NCBI RefSeq assembly: GCF_001550065.1
Contig: NZ_LRUB01000032.1
Span: forward strand, 193,501 to 257,500
DNA: 64,000 bases
Source: Kordiimonas lipolytica
GTDB lineage: Bacteria; Pseudomonadota; Alphaproteobacteria; Sphingomonadales; Kordiimonadaceae
Direction of reading: 5' to 3'
The notes below the pieces were generated by a model. It saw only the letters and a program-made list of their open reading frames with translations. It had not been told where the DNA came from and did not search any database. Positions 53,770 to 62,739 of this stretch are shown here, piece by piece (positions within the stretch are counted from its first letter, which is position 1; each line of letters starts with the position of its first letter). A program made the translations under genes and the position numbers.

Positions 53770-54230
53770 TTATCTTCCTCCCGCTTGCCAAGGATTTTTT
53801 CGAGCTCCGCCTGCTCATCCGCGCTCAGCGGCTTTGGCACCACGGGCGCTTTCCGCGAGCGAAGCACCATATAAAGCACCAGCCCAAGGAAGATGAAGGG
53901 CGATCCCCACAGGAAATAGGTGCTTTTCTTGAAGGGCGGCTCCAGGAGGACATAGTCGCCGTAGCGGTCCACCAGATAGGCCTTCACATTGTCGGGCGTG
54001 TCGCCCATGGCGATCCGTTCGCGCACAATCTGCCGAAGGTCGCGCGCGATATCGGCGTTTGAATCCTCAATCGACTGGTTCTGGCACACCACGCAGCGCA
54101 GCTCTTTCATCAGGTCGCGCGCCATGGCTTCCTTGGCCGGGTCCGCAAGCGGCTTTTCGTCCACCGCGACAGACAGCGCCGCCACGGACATCGCAATCGC
54201 GATCAGAAGTGCAGTAAATGCCCGCATCAT
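53766..54230 (-). CDS. ccmH: Cytochrome c maturation protein CcmH (CcmL)
   Basis: A 154-residue protein with signal helix (about 3-22), the redox motif LRCVVCQNQS (Cys46 and Cys49), the three-helix bundle IADLRQIVRERIA-type region, and a C-terminal membrane helix (STYFLWGSPFIFLGLVLYMVL). It reduces or holds apocytochrome c cysteines before haem attachment, facing the periplasm. It overlaps ccmG upstream and ccmI downstream by four bases each. This is the short single-domain form with CcmI as a separate protein. Confidence 0.95.
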   Translation of the reverse strand: MMRAFTALLIAIAMSVAALSVAVDEKPLADPAKEAMARDLMKELRCVVCQNQSIEDSNADIARDLRQIVRERIAMGDTPDNVKAYLVDRYGDYVLLEPPFKKSTYFLWGSPFIFLGLVLYMVLRSRKAPVVPKPLSADEQAELEKILGKREEDK

Positions 54231-54757
54231 TTGGCTGCCTCCAGGGCTGGAAGCACCTTGGCTTCAAGCCCGTCACCCACAATCGGGCCCCAGTGGCGGT
54301 AGACAACCGTGCCGCTGCCGTCCACCAGAAACGTCTCCGGCACGCCGGTCACGCCCCAGTCAATCGCCACGCGGCCATCAAGGTCAGCGCCGGTTTTGGT
54401 GAAAGGGTCACCCAGTTCATCCAGGAAGGCGAGCGCCCGGTCAGGCGTATCCTTATAGGCAATGCCGATCACCCTTGCGCCATGCTCACGCGCCAGCGCC
54501 ATCAGGCTTTCGTGTTCGGCGCGGCAGGGCACGCACCAGCTGGCAAAGAAATTCACAAATACAGGCTGGCCGGTCTTGAGGTCCGCACTTGAAAGCGCAG
54601 GCGCGTCCGGCTCAAGGCCCGGAATCGAGAAGGTCGGCGCGGGCTTGCCGATGATCACGCTTTTGATCTCATTCGGGTTGCGGTCTTCGTCTGTCATCAT
54701 GAAGAAGAACAGGCCGAACATGGAAAGCACAATAACAAGGGGAACGAACCGCTGCAT
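54227..54757 (-). CDS. ccmG: Thiol:disulfide oxidoreductase CcmG/DsbE
   Basis: A 176-residue membrane-anchored thioredoxin: N-terminal helix (about 4-21), Trx domain with active site ASWCVPCRAEHE (Cys75, Cys78), GKPAPTFSIPGL, GVTGVPETFLVD with the cis-Pro, and a characteristic central acidic insert. It keeps the cysteines of apocytochromes or CcmH reduced in the periplasm. It overlaps ccmH by four bases and follows ccmF by two. Confidence 0.95.
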   Translation of the reverse strand: MQRFVPLVIVLSMFGLFFFMMTDEDRNPNEIKSVIIGKPAPTFSIPGLEPDAPALSSADLKTGQPVFVNFFASWCVPCRAEHESLMALAREHGARVIGIAYKDTPDRALAFLDELGDPFTKTGADLDGRVAIDWGVTGVPETFLVDGSGTVVYRHWGPIVGDGLEAKVLPALEAAK

Positions 54758-54759
54758 GA

Positions 54760-56730
54760 TCAGGCCTCCGCTTTCACTTGCTTCGCCTTGGGCGCGCCGA
54801 TCCGGAGCCGGCGATCACTGAGCGACAGGAAGCCCCCCAGCACCATCAGCGCGGCACCCAGCCAAAGGCCGGAAACGAAGGGCTTGAAATAAAGCCGGAC
54901 AGACCAGCGCCCGCCGCCCGCGGCTTCGCCGATCACGGCATAGAGGTCCCCCGACGCCAGCGACAGGATCGACGCTTCGGTCGTGTTCATCACCGGGTCC
55001 GTATAAAGCCGGTCCTGCGGGTCCAGCGTGCCAATCGCGCCCTTGGTTTTGTGGCTGGCGAAGAAATAGCCCTCAATGGCGGTAAAGTTCGGCCCGACAA
55101 CCGGTTTCACACCGTCAAAACGGATGTCATAGTCGCCCACTGTAGCTGTGTCCCCGGGTTCCATTACCAGAAGCTTTTCTTCGGTCCAGGCCTCGGAAAT
55201 GGTGATGCCGAACAGGAGCACGGCAACGCCAGTATGTGCCAGGCTCATACCCCAGCTGGCGCGCGGCAGGCCCTTGACCCGACGCAGGAAGGCGGATGGG
55301 TTTTTGAAAAGCTGCGTGCGCTCAGCGATTTCCAGAACCACTGACGCCAGAAGCCAGGTGGCCAGCACCAGACCGAAAGCTGTCATCAGGATACCGCCCG
55401 CCGACTGCCAAAAGACGTAAAGCCCAACCACCAGCGCCACAATCGCGGCGGGCAACAGCGTTGTGGCCGCGCGCGGAAGTCGCCCACGCTTCCAGGCCAG
55501 CAAGGGCCCGAAGCCGAGTGCGACGATAAGGGGGCTCATCAGCACCACAGCGCCATATTCAAAGAAAGGCGCCCCCACACTGATCTGTCCGGCGTTTGCC
55601 GCTTCCAAAAACAGCGGATAAAGCGTGCCCACAAGCACCACGCCCGCAAAAGTGGACAACAGGACGTTATTGAGCACAAGCGCGCTTTCGCGGCTCACGA
55701 GCCCAAACAGGCCACCCGGCGTCAGCTTTGGTGCGCGCCAGGCATAAAGCGCCAGCGATCCACCGACCACCACCACCAGGAAGCCCAGGATAAAGACACC
55801 GCGCGCCGGGTCATTGGCAAACGCATGCACGCTGGTGATCACGCCCGAGCGCACAAGGAAGGTCCCGAGAAGGCTGAAGGAAAAGGCAACAATCGACAGC
55901 AGGATCGTCCAGCTTTTGAGCGCGTCGCGCTTCTCGACCACGATAGCGGAATGCAAAAGCGCAGTTGCCACCAGCCAGGGCATGAAGCTTGCGTTCTCGA
56001 CCGGGTCCCAGAACCACCAACCGCCCCAACCAAGCTCATAGTAGGCCCACCAGGACCCAAGGATGATACCGGCTGTCAGGAACATCCAGGCCACCAGCGT
56101 CCAGGGCCGCACCCAGCGCGCCCAAAGGGGGGTCACCTCACCTTCAATCAGCGCTGCGACCGCAAAGGAAAAGGCAACCGACAGGCCCACATAGCCGAGG
56201 TACAGCATGGGTGGATGAAAAGCGAGGCCGGGGTCTTGCAACAAGGGGTTCAACCCATTGCCTTCAATCGGCGCCGGGTCAAGCCTGAGGAACGGGTTGC
56301 TGGTGAAAACGATGAACAGCAGGAAGCCAAGCACCAGGGCGCTCTGGACCGCGATCACCCGCGTACGGAAGCGTTGCGGCAGTTTCTTACCCTTGACCGA
56401 AAGCGCGGCTGCGAAAAGCGTGAGCATCAACACCCACAAAAGGAGGCTGCCCTCGTGGTTGCCCCAAACACCCGCGATTTTATAGAGGAGCGGCTTGGCC
56501 GTGTGCGAATTGGCAGCCACAGCATAAACGGAGAAGTCCGAGATCAGATAGCTGTAGGTCAGCGCGCCAAAGGCGATCAGGGCCATCAGGAACTGGCCAA
56601 GGGCCGTGTTGTCGGCCACCGTCATCAGGCGGCTGTCGGCGCGGGCAATGCCCACATGCGGCACGGTTGCGCCCAGAAGCGCCAGTATCAGCGCCATGAT
56701 GGTGGCGAAATGGCCGAGCTCTGCGATCAT
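54760..56730 (-). CDS. ccmF: Cytochrome c haem lyase subunit CcmF
   Basis: A 656-residue inner membrane protein with about 15 helices. Features are AGVWGNHEGSLLLWVL, the haem-facing WD domain GWGGWWFWDPVENASFM, several conserved His (e.g. LLHSAIVVEK) and the C-terminal periplasmic part before the last helix. It ligates haem b delivered by CcmE to apocytochrome c with CcmH and CcmI. The starts and ends overlap ccmE by four bases. Length is normal. Confidence 0.96.
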   Translation of the reverse strand: MIAELGHFATIMALILALLGATVPHVGIARADSRLMTVADNTALGQFLMALIAFGALTYSYLISDFSVYAVAANSHTAKPLLYKIAGVWGNHEGSLLLWVLMLTLFAAALSVKGKKLPQRFRTRVIAVQSALVLGFLLFIVFTSNPFLRLDPAPIEGNGLNPLLQDPGLAFHPPMLYLGYVGLSVAFSFAVAALIEGEVTPLWARWVRPWTLVAWMFLTAGIILGSWWAYYELGWGGWWFWDPVENASFMPWLVATALLHSAIVVEKRDALKSWTILLSIVAFSFSLLGTFLVRSGVITSVHAFANDPARGVFILGFLVVVVGGSLALYAWRAPKLTPGGLFGLVSRESALVLNNVLLSTFAGVVLVGTLYPLFLEAANAGQISVGAPFFEYGAVVLMSPLIVALGFGPLLAWKRGRLPRAATTLLPAAIVALVVGLYVFWQSAGGILMTAFGLVLATWLLASVVLEIAERTQLFKNPSAFLRRVKGLPRASWGMSLAHTGVAVLLFGITISEAWTEEKLLVMEPGDTATVGDYDIRFDGVKPVVGPNFTAIEGYFFASHKTKGAIGTLDPQDRLYTDPVMNTTEASILSLASGDLYAVIGEAAGGGRWSVRLYFKPFVSGLWLGAALMVLGGFLSLSDRRLRIGAPKAKQVKAEA

Positions 56731-57206
56731 CGGCCGGTCTGCCCCGCTGTCAGGGCTTCGGGGTGGCTGCAGGCCTCTTCATTCTTTGGCATGGTGCCGG
56801 GGGCGGCGTAGTTTTCGTCATGCTTGGCCAGAACCGTATCGGCCACAAACACGCCTTCAGCATTCAAGGCGCCTTCGGACACCACGCCCTGGCCTTCGCG
56901 GAACAGGCTGGGCAGCATGCCGGTGAAGCGCACCGGAATATCCGCCGCACAGTCCGTCACACGGAACTCGTACGTCAGGCCATCGTCCTTGCGCTCGAAC
57001 GTACCCGTTTCCACCAGACCACCCAGGCGGAAGCGCTGGCCGGGGGCGACTTTTTGCTGGAACACTTCGCTGGGCTGCAGGAACAGATTGAAGCTGCCCG
57101 TCTGGCGCCCGGCGAACACAATCAGGAAGGCCGCAAGCGCAAGCACAGCCACGGCCACGATCATCACCACAAGGCGCTGTTTCTTCCGTGTCTTCAAGCC
57201 CGCCAT
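56727..57206 (-). CDS. ccmE: Cytochrome c haem chaperone CcmE
   Basis: A 159-residue protein with an N-terminal helix (about 11-30) and an OB-fold periplasmic domain. The haem-binding His and Tyr lie in VLAKHDENYAAPG near the C-terminus, so the His-type chaperone is complete. RLGGLVETG and VRFTGMLPSLFREGQG are family strands. I use the ATG at 57206, which overlaps the ccmD stop (TGATG); a TTG one codon upstream is less likely. Confidence 0.95.
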   Translation of the reverse strand: MAGLKTRKKQRLVVMIVAVAVLALAAFLIVFAGRQTGSFNLFLQPSEVFQQKVAPGQRFRLGGLVETGTFERKDDGLTYEFRVTDCAADIPVRFTGMLPSLFREGQGVVSEGALNAEGVFVADTVLAKHDENYAAPGTMPKNEEACSHPEALTAGQTGR

Positions 57207-57385
57207 CAATTGTCTCCCGCCGTCGGTTTCTTGCGCCGCTTGGGTCGCATGCGTTCCACCTGTTCAGCTGCCGCCTTGTTGGCGCGCAAGCTCATGACCA
57301 AAAGCGCCACCAGCCCAACCGCGGTCACGCCGTAAGCGCCCCACACGAAGGGGCCAACGCTGCCCATGTCGAAAAGGTCTGTCAT
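57206..57385 (-). CDS. ccmD: Haem exporter protein CcmD
   Basis: A 59-residue protein read directly from the minus strand between ccmC and ccmE, too short for most gene calls. It has VGPFVWGAYGVTAVGLVAL as one membrane helix (about 9-31) and a basic tail with ERMRPKRRKKP, both typical of CcmD, which helps release haem-loaded CcmE from CcmABC. The ATG overlaps the ccmC stop and its TGA overlaps the ccmE ATG by one base each, so it is coupled within the operon. Confidence 0.9.
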   Translation of the reverse strand: MTDLFDMGSVGPFVWGAYGVTAVGLVALLVMSLRANKAAAEQVERMRPKRRKKPTAGDN

Positions 57386-58104
57386 CAGCCGTTCACCCTG
57401 CTCATGCGCAAAACACTGAGTTTGCGGCGGTTGATCTCAAGCTTCATCCTATAGAGAAACACGACGACAAAATAGGCCTTGAAGGCGATGGCCATGGTGA
57501 ACAAGGGCCACAGCATCTCACCGCTGATGGTCGGGCCATCCAGGCGGAAGACGCTCGCTGGCTGATGGAGCGTGTTCCACCATTCGACCGAGAATTTGAT
57601 GATCGGCAGGTTGATTACGCCCACAAGCGCCAGAATCGAAGCCGCGCGGCCCGCCTTTTCTTCCTCATCCATGCTGCGCCAGATGGCCATATAGCCAAGA
57701 TACAGGAAGAACAGCACTAAGACCGATGTCATGCGGCCGTCCCACTGCCAATAGGTGCCCCAGGTGGGCTTGCCCCACAGCGCGCCGGTGATCAGCGCAA
57801 GGGCCGTAAAGGTGGCGCCGATGGGCGCGGCGGCCTTGCCTGCCAGGATCGCCAGCGGATGGCGCCAGACAAATTCGGTGAAGCTTGCGCCCGCCACCAC
57901 CAGATAGCAGAACATGGCCATCCAGGCTGCAGGCACATGCACATACATGATGCGCACGCTTTCGCCCTGCTGCCGGTCCGGCGGGCTGCCAAAGAAGGCC
58001 AGATAGAGGCCGTAAATCAGGCATGCTGCCAGCACAAGTTTCGCCCATGGCAGAATCTTGTCTGCCAGGCGGTTGAACTGGGCTGGATTGGCGAATCTAT
58101 GCAT
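57385..58104 (-). CDS. ccmC: Haem transporter membrane subunit CcmC
   Basis: A 239-residue protein with six helices. The WD signature GKPTWGTYWQWDGRMTS is present, together with periplasmic His (WNTLHQPAS and VHVPAAWMAM), which hold haem during transfer to CcmE. It works with CcmA, B and D at the inner membrane. It ends in a TGATG overlap with ccmD. A 75-base gap separates it from ccmB, longer than other gaps in the operon, but no separate promoter is evident. Confidence 0.95.
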   Translation of the reverse strand: MHRFANPAQFNRLADKILPWAKLVLAACLIYGLYLAFFGSPPDRQQGESVRIMYVHVPAAWMAMFCYLVVAGASFTEFVWRHPLAILAGKAAAPIGATFTALALITGALWGKPTWGTYWQWDGRMTSVLVLFFLYLGYMAIWRSMDEEEKAGRAASILALVGVINLPIIKFSVEWWNTLHQPASVFRLDGPTISGEMLWPLFTMAIAFKAYFVVVFLYRMKLEINRRKLSVLRMSRVNG

Positions 58105-58179
58105 GGCCCTTACCTATAGTGAACCCCCTTTGGCCGCAAGTGCGACTTGATGCCTCACACACCCTTGTTATCCCCAGCG

Positions 58180-58878
58180 CTATTCAAGCGATAGCCGGAG
58201 CGCCTGCGCGCTGACGAACGGCCCCACCACAAGCGCCAGCAAACTGGCGGCCCCCAGAAGCGCAAGCGGCTGGGTAGCGTCCACCAGCCCGGCTGTTGCG
58301 TCCACCGCGCCAACGGCGAAAATCAGCGTTGGCACATATAAGGGAAGTACGAGAAGCGACAGCAGCACCCCTCCCCTGCGCACCGATACCGTCAGCGCCG
58401 CGCCCATGCTGCCGATCAGACTGAGCGCGGGCGTGCCGACCAGGAGCGATATCAGCAGCGTACCATAAGCGCCGTCCGGCAGGTTCATCAGCATGCCCAG
58501 GATGGGCGAGACGACAACAAGCGGCAGCACAGTGGAGACCCAGTGCGCCAAGATCTTGGCCGCGGCCACACCTGTCAGCCCGAGGGGTGACAGGGCCAGA
58601 TCATCCAGGCTACCGTCCTCAAAATCCGCCTGATAGAGCCGATCAAGGCTGATCAGACAGGCAAGCAAAGCCACCACCCAGATCACGCCCGGCGCGATGC
58701 GTGCCAGCACCTGCGGTTCCGGCCCCACACCAAACGGGAACAATGTGACGGCGATCAGGAAAAAGCTGAGCGCCATGGTGCCCGTGCCGCCCTGCGACCA
58801 GGCAAGGCGCACGTCACGCCTGACGATGCCGAAGAAAATGCCGCTAAGGGAAGTTTCCTGAGCCGAGGTCACAACCAT
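58180..58878 (-). CDS. ccmB: Haem exporter membrane subunit CcmB
   Basis: A 232-residue protein with six helices. Features are GIFFGIVRRDVRLAWSQGG at the start and the LYQADFEDGSLDDLALSPL segment typical of CcmB, followed by PLVVVSPILGMLMNL. It is the permease subunit that pairs with the CcmA ATPase. It overlaps ccmA by ten bases in a different frame (the ATG lies within GAATGG). Confidence 0.95.
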   Translation of the reverse strand: MVVTSAQETSLSGIFFGIVRRDVRLAWSQGGTGTMALSFFLIAVTLFPFGVGPEPQVLARIAPGVIWVVALLACLISLDRLYQADFEDGSLDDLALSPLGLTGVAAAKILAHWVSTVLPLVVVSPILGMLMNLPDGAYGTLLISLLVGTPALSLIGSMGAALTVSVRRGGVLLSLLVLPLYVPTLIFAVGAVDATAGLVDATQPLALLGAASLLALVVGPFVSAQALRLSLE

Positions 58879-59552
58879 TCCTCCTCAAGCTCGATTTCCG
58901 GTTGGTAGTCGCGCATGTCGATCATCGCACCCTCAACGCCAATCGGGTCATGGGTCGCGGCGATGATCATGCCGCCCATGTCCAGATGCTTGCGCATCAG
59001 AGCCGCGAGCGCATCGCGGTTCTCGGCATCCAGGCCCACGGTGGGTTCATCCATCAGCCACAGGGGGCGCGAAAGGTACGCAAAGCGCATCAGGTTGGAC
59101 CGGTGCCGCTGCCCGCTTGAAAAATAGCGCACAGGCTGGTCCAGAAGCCCGGTCAGTGCGAACACTTCAGCGGCTTCAGCGAGCGCTACGTCGCCCACCG
59201 CACGGCCGGTCATGAGGCGCATGAGCTCACGCGCGTTTTCCCGAAGCGTCAAAACGGGCTTCAGCGCATTGTCGTGCCCGGCGTAAATCAGCGCTTCCGA
59301 AAGCGCCGCGTCGCCATGCGCCCAAGCCTCATCGCCATACTTGAGCGTGCCGCCCTGGGCGCGCAAGAACCCCGCAATCAGGCGCAACAGCGTCGATTTG
59401 CCGCTGCCGTTTTTGCCCCTGAGGTACAGAAGCTCACCCGGTTTCACTTCGAAAGAAAGATGGTCGAACACCATTCGCCCGCCCCGGAAACAGGCAAGGT
59501 CGTCTGCCCGCAAAGGCTTGGGCGCGGTCGCGAATGTTGAAGTCAAGGCCAT
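58869..59552 (-). CDS. ccmA: Haem exporter ATP-binding subunit CcmA
   Basis: A 227-residue ABC ATPase, first gene of the ccmABCDEFGHI operon. Walker A is RGKNGSGKST (about 45-54), the signature region is YFSSGQRHRSNLMR, Walker B is PLWLMDEPTVGLD, and the H-loop is ATHDP. Sequence and length match CcmA, which powers release of haem-CcmE. The 154 bases upstream, to the divergent cardiolipin synthase gene, hold the promoters of both. Confidence 0.95.
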   Translation of the reverse strand: MALTSTFATAPKPLRADDLACFRGGRMVFDHLSFEVKPGELLYLRGKNGSGKSTLLRLIAGFLRAQGGTLKYGDEAWAHGDAALSEALIYAGHDNALKPVLTLRENARELMRLMTGRAVGDVALAEAAEVFALTGLLDQPVRYFSSGQRHRSNLMRFAYLSRPLWLMDEPTVGLDAENRDALAALMRKHLDMGGMIIAATHDPIGVEGAMIDMRDYQPEIELEEEWL

Positions 59553-59706
59553 TGGCGCACGCTAGCGCCATTCAATCCCCCGCTCAAGCAAGAAATCAGC
59601 CAGCAATTTCAGCTATCTAAGGTCATGCACCGAATTCCTTATTGGCCCTTCACACCGTGGGCTAATCCCCTATATGGTGTTGTAGCGACTACGGGAATGG
59701 GGATGT

Positions 59707-61164
59707 ATGAATCTGGAAGCACTGATATGGCCTAACGGCTGGCTGATTGTGGGCTTTGTTTTCCTGGCCCAGATTTTGGCCAGCGTCCACATTCTGCGCA
59801 CCAAAGACGATGTGCGGTCGGCCATCACATGGATCGGCCTTGTCTGGATCGCGCCCATGCTGGGGCTTCTGAGCTACTTCCTGTTCGGCATCAGCCGCAT
59901 CCGGCGCCGGGCCCGGCGCGTGCGGGAACGCCAGGGCATGGCGCCCCGGTCCGCCGACACCCACGACCCCGAAGGCCCGTGCCTGACAGAAGGCGTGCCC
60001 GAAGCCCCCAATCGCTGGCAGGCTCATGCGCGCCTTGGCGGCAGGGTGACCAACCTGCCGCTGACCATGGGCAACAGCATTGAAGCCCTGGCCGGTGGGC
60101 GCGAGGCCTATGACGCCATGATCCAGGCGATCGATGCCGCAGAACGCACCGTGGCACTCACCACCTATATCTTCCAGGCCGACCAGGCCGGCAGGCGCTT
60201 TGTCGCGGCGCTGGCTCGCGCGCACGAACGCGGCGTTCAGGTGCGGGTGCTGGTGGATGCCGTGGGCAACCTTTATGGCCTCAAGCCTGTGTCGAACCTT
60301 CTCAGGCGGCGCGGCGTGCCCGTGGCGGTGTTCAACCCCGCGCGGCTGTCCTGGCGGCTGGCCTTCTTCAACCTGCGCACCCACCGGAAGCTTCTTATCG
60401 TTGACGGCAACACAGGCTTTGCCGGCGGCATGAATATCCGCAAACACCATCTGGAACGATCAGACGGCAGCCCGCGTGTGCGCGATACGCACTTTCGCCT
60501 GAAGGGCCCGATTGTCAGCCAGATGATGGAAGCCTTCGCCGATGACTGGGCCTTTTCCACCAAGGAAGACCTGGATGATGACGTGTGGATGCCGCCAGCT
60601 GAGCCGCAACACCCTGGTGTAACGGCCCGCGCCATCCCGGATGGGCCGGACGAATATTACCACAAAACCGCGATGATCATGGAAAGCGCACTGGGGGGCG
60701 CGCGCAAACGCGTGCAGCTGGTGACACCCTATTTCCTGCCTGAACCGGCGCTGATCTCTGCGCTCAAGCAGGCGGCGCTCAGGGGCGTGCAGGTGGACAT
60801 TCTGGTGCCCAGCCAGAACAACCTGCCCTTCTTTGCGCTGTCGTCGCTTTCAGGCGCGCGGCAGCTCGTGCAGATCGGCTGCAATCTGCATCTGTCCGAT
60901 CCGCCGTTTGACCATACCAAACTGATGATCGTGGATGACGACTGGGTGCTGTTCGGGTCATCGAACTGGGACGCGCGGTCACTGAAGCTGAACTTCGAAT
61001 TCAATGTGGAATGCTATGACACGGCGCTGGCCATGACCATGACCAAATGGGTGCGCAAGCGCATGGCGGGCGCCACGCTGATGACGGCGGAAGACTTCAA
61101 GAACCGCTCCACCTTCAAGCGTGCAATGGGACGCGTGCTGTGGCTTCTTAGTCCTTACCTTTAA
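59707..61164 (+). CDS. cls: Cardiolipin synthase (phospholipase D family)
   Basis: A 485-residue membrane enzyme that makes cardiolipin from phosphatidylglycerol. Two N-terminal helices (about 9-30 and 38-62) are followed by two phospholipase D domains with HKD motifs: THRKLLIVDGNTGFAGG (His near 226) and FDHTKLMIVDDDWVLFGSSN (His near 402). Both Lys and Asp are intact, so it should be active. GGGGATGT precedes the ATG. It meets the convergent Mpo1-like gene with two bases between stops. Confidence 0.92.
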   Translation: MNLEALIWPNGWLIVGFVFLAQILASVHILRTKDDVRSAITWIGLVWIAPMLGLLSYFLFGISRIRRRARRVRERQGMAPRSADTHDPEGPCLTEGVPEAPNRWQAHARLGGRVTNLPLTMGNSIEALAGGREAYDAMIQAIDAAERTVALTTYIFQADQAGRRFVAALARAHERGVQVRVLVDAVGNLYGLKPVSNLLRRRGVPVAVFNPARLSWRLAFFNLRTHRKLLIVDGNTGFAGGMNIRKHHLERSDGSPRVRDTHFRLKGPIVSQMMEAFADDWAFSTKEDLDDDVWMPPAEPQHPGVTARAIPDGPDEYYHKTAMIMESALGGARKRVQLVTPYFLPEPALISALKQAALRGVQVDILVPSQNNLPFFALSSLSGARQLVQIGCNLHLSDPPFDHTKLMIVDDDWVLFGSSNWDARSLKLNFEFNVECYDTALAMTMTKWVRKRMAGATLMTAEDFKNRSTFKRAMGRVLWLLSPYL

Positions 61165-61166
61165 GG

Positions 61167-61685
61167 TTATTCACCCTTCGGCAGATATTTGACAGCGCGG
61201 GCTTCCACGTCTGCCTTCAGCGCCTGCTCCAGCCCCAGCATGAACAGCACCTCTGCGATCAGGAAGGCTGGCGCAATGAATACCTGGGTCAGGTTGTCAA
61301 AAAGCGCGGGCTTGCGGCCTTCGAAAATATGGCCGGTGAACTGGATGACCCAACCAACAAGGAAAAGAACCACAAAGCTTTTGACGGCAAAGACTGTGCC
61401 TTCAAGCGCCATCACTTCCGCGAAATACAAAAGCGCTCCATAGATCAGCACCGCGATCGTGCCGATAAGCGGGGCATTGACGATATAGTATAAAAGGAGC
61501 ACGCCGATAAGCACGGCGGCAAGCGTGAAGCGCCCGACCTCGAAGGTCATCAAGGGCACGGTGCTGGCAAGCACCAGAAGCGAGAAAACGATCATCGGCA
61601 CGCCGATATGGTGCGTTGCCTGGTTGCGGCCGTCGCGGTGATAGGCCGAATACATCGCCAGTTGTTCCAGAAACCAAGTTTTCAT
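61167..61685 (-). CDS. Mpo1-like (DUF962/YGL010w) membrane protein
   Basis: A 172-residue protein with four or five helices. The N-terminus AMYSAYHRDGRNQATHHIGVPMIVF carries the conserved His of the Mpo1 family, and the second half has WVIQFTGHIFEGRKPAL with the second conserved His-Glu. In yeast Mpo1 is an Fe(II)-dependent dioxygenase in fatty acid alpha-oxidation; bacterial members are widespread and little studied. It is near the crotonase gene but divergent from it. Confidence 0.9.
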   Translation of the reverse strand: MKTWFLEQLAMYSAYHRDGRNQATHHIGVPMIVFSLLVLASTVPLMTFEVGRFTLAAVLIGVLLLYYIVNAPLIGTIAVLIYGALLYFAEVMALEGTVFAVKSFVVLFLVGWVIQFTGHIFEGRKPALFDNLTQVFIAPAFLIAEVLFMLGLEQALKADVEARAVKYLPKGE

Positions 61686-61807
61686 GCGTGCCTCCCTCCC
61701 ACAGGATTTCGCCTAAAATGGACTGAACAGTCTTGAAAGGCAAGCGCTACCACCCTTCCCAAATGCGCCCTGCGCCCTAGTCTCTATGACAAACAGGGAG
61801 CACCATA

Positions 61808-62671
61808 ATGAGCTATGAAACGCTGACATACGAACAGGACGGCCCGGTTGTGACTGTAACGCTGAACCGGCCAGACAATATGAATGCCTTCACCCCGACC
61901 ATGGGGCGGGAGATGGAAGAGGTGCTGGACCGCGCGGACGCGGACGACAGCGTGCGCGCCGTCATCTTCACCGGGGCCGGGCGCGCCTTCTGTGCGGGCA
62001 TGGATCTTTCGGCAGACGGCAATGTGTTCGGGCTGGACGAAAGCATCGACCCGCTATCCCCGGAGATGGAGCGGAACCGGGACACCGGCGGGCGCGTGGT
62101 GCTTCGGATGTACCGCATGAAAAAGCCGCTGATCGCAGCCATCAATGGCGCAAGCGTGGGCGTGGGCACCACCATGCAGCTGCCGATGGATGTGCGCATC
62201 GCATCGCCCTTCGCCAAGTTCGGTTTCGTGTTCGCAGAGCGCGGCATCACGCTGGAGAGCTGCTCAAGCTGGTTCCTGCCGCGCCTTGTGGGCATCGCGA
62301 AAGCCGCCGAATGGTCCTACACCGGTCGGGTATTCAAGGCTGATGAAGCACTTGAGGCCGGGCTGATTTCAGAGATTGTCGAACCCGACGCGCTGCTGGC
62401 CCGCGCGCGGGAGATCGCGGAGAGCTTTTCCGCCCGCACCAGCGCGATGTCGGTGGCGCTCAACCGCCAGCTTCTGTGGCGCATGATGGGCGCGAGCCAC
62501 CCGATGGAGGCGCATAAGGCAGAGAGCCGCACCATGCTGCACACCAGCATCCGCGACGGCAAGGAAGGGGTGCAAAGCTTTTTGGAAAAACGCGACCCGG
62601 ATTTCAAAGACCCGATCTCTGGCGGTGCGCCCGCGGGTTTCGACTGGGACGCCGAGCCCGATTTTTCCTGA
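61808..62671 (+). CDS. Enoyl-CoA hydratase/isomerase family protein (crotonase)
   Basis: A 287-residue crotonase-fold protein. Visible are LNRPDNMNAFTPTM, the oxyanion-hole strand GAGRAFCAGMDLS, NGASVGVGTTMQLPMDVRIAS with the second Gly, and ERGITLESCSSWFLPRLVG. The Glu of AERGIT is in the position of a catalytic acid/base. It probably acts in fatty acid or amino acid breakdown, but the exact reaction is open since many crotonases differ. GGGAGCACC precedes the ATG; the gene stands alone. Confidence 0.92.
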   Translation: MSYETLTYEQDGPVVTVTLNRPDNMNAFTPTMGREMEEVLDRADADDSVRAVIFTGAGRAFCAGMDLSADGNVFGLDESIDPLSPEMERNRDTGGRVVLRMYRMKKPLIAAINGASVGVGTTMQLPMDVRIASPFAKFGFVFAERGITLESCSSWFLPRLVGIAKAAEWSYTGRVFKADEALEAGLISEIVEPDALLARAREIAESFSARTSAMSVALNRQLLWRMMGASHPMEAHKAESRTMLHTSIRDGKEGVQSFLEKRDPDFKDPISGGAPAGFDWDAEPDFS

Positions 62672-62686
62672 ACGGCCACCTGTGGC

Positions 62687-62715
62687 AAAAAAAATGGGCG
62701 CCTCGCAGGGCGCCC
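62687..62715 (-). terminator. Terminator of the SulP transporter gene
   Basis: On the minus strand GGGCGCC pairs with GGCGCCC around a 6-base loop and is followed by a run of eight T (after one A). It sits 24 bases past the SulP stop. Confidence 0.9.
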
Positions 62716-62739
62716 AAGTTGGATAGGAAGAGTGAATTA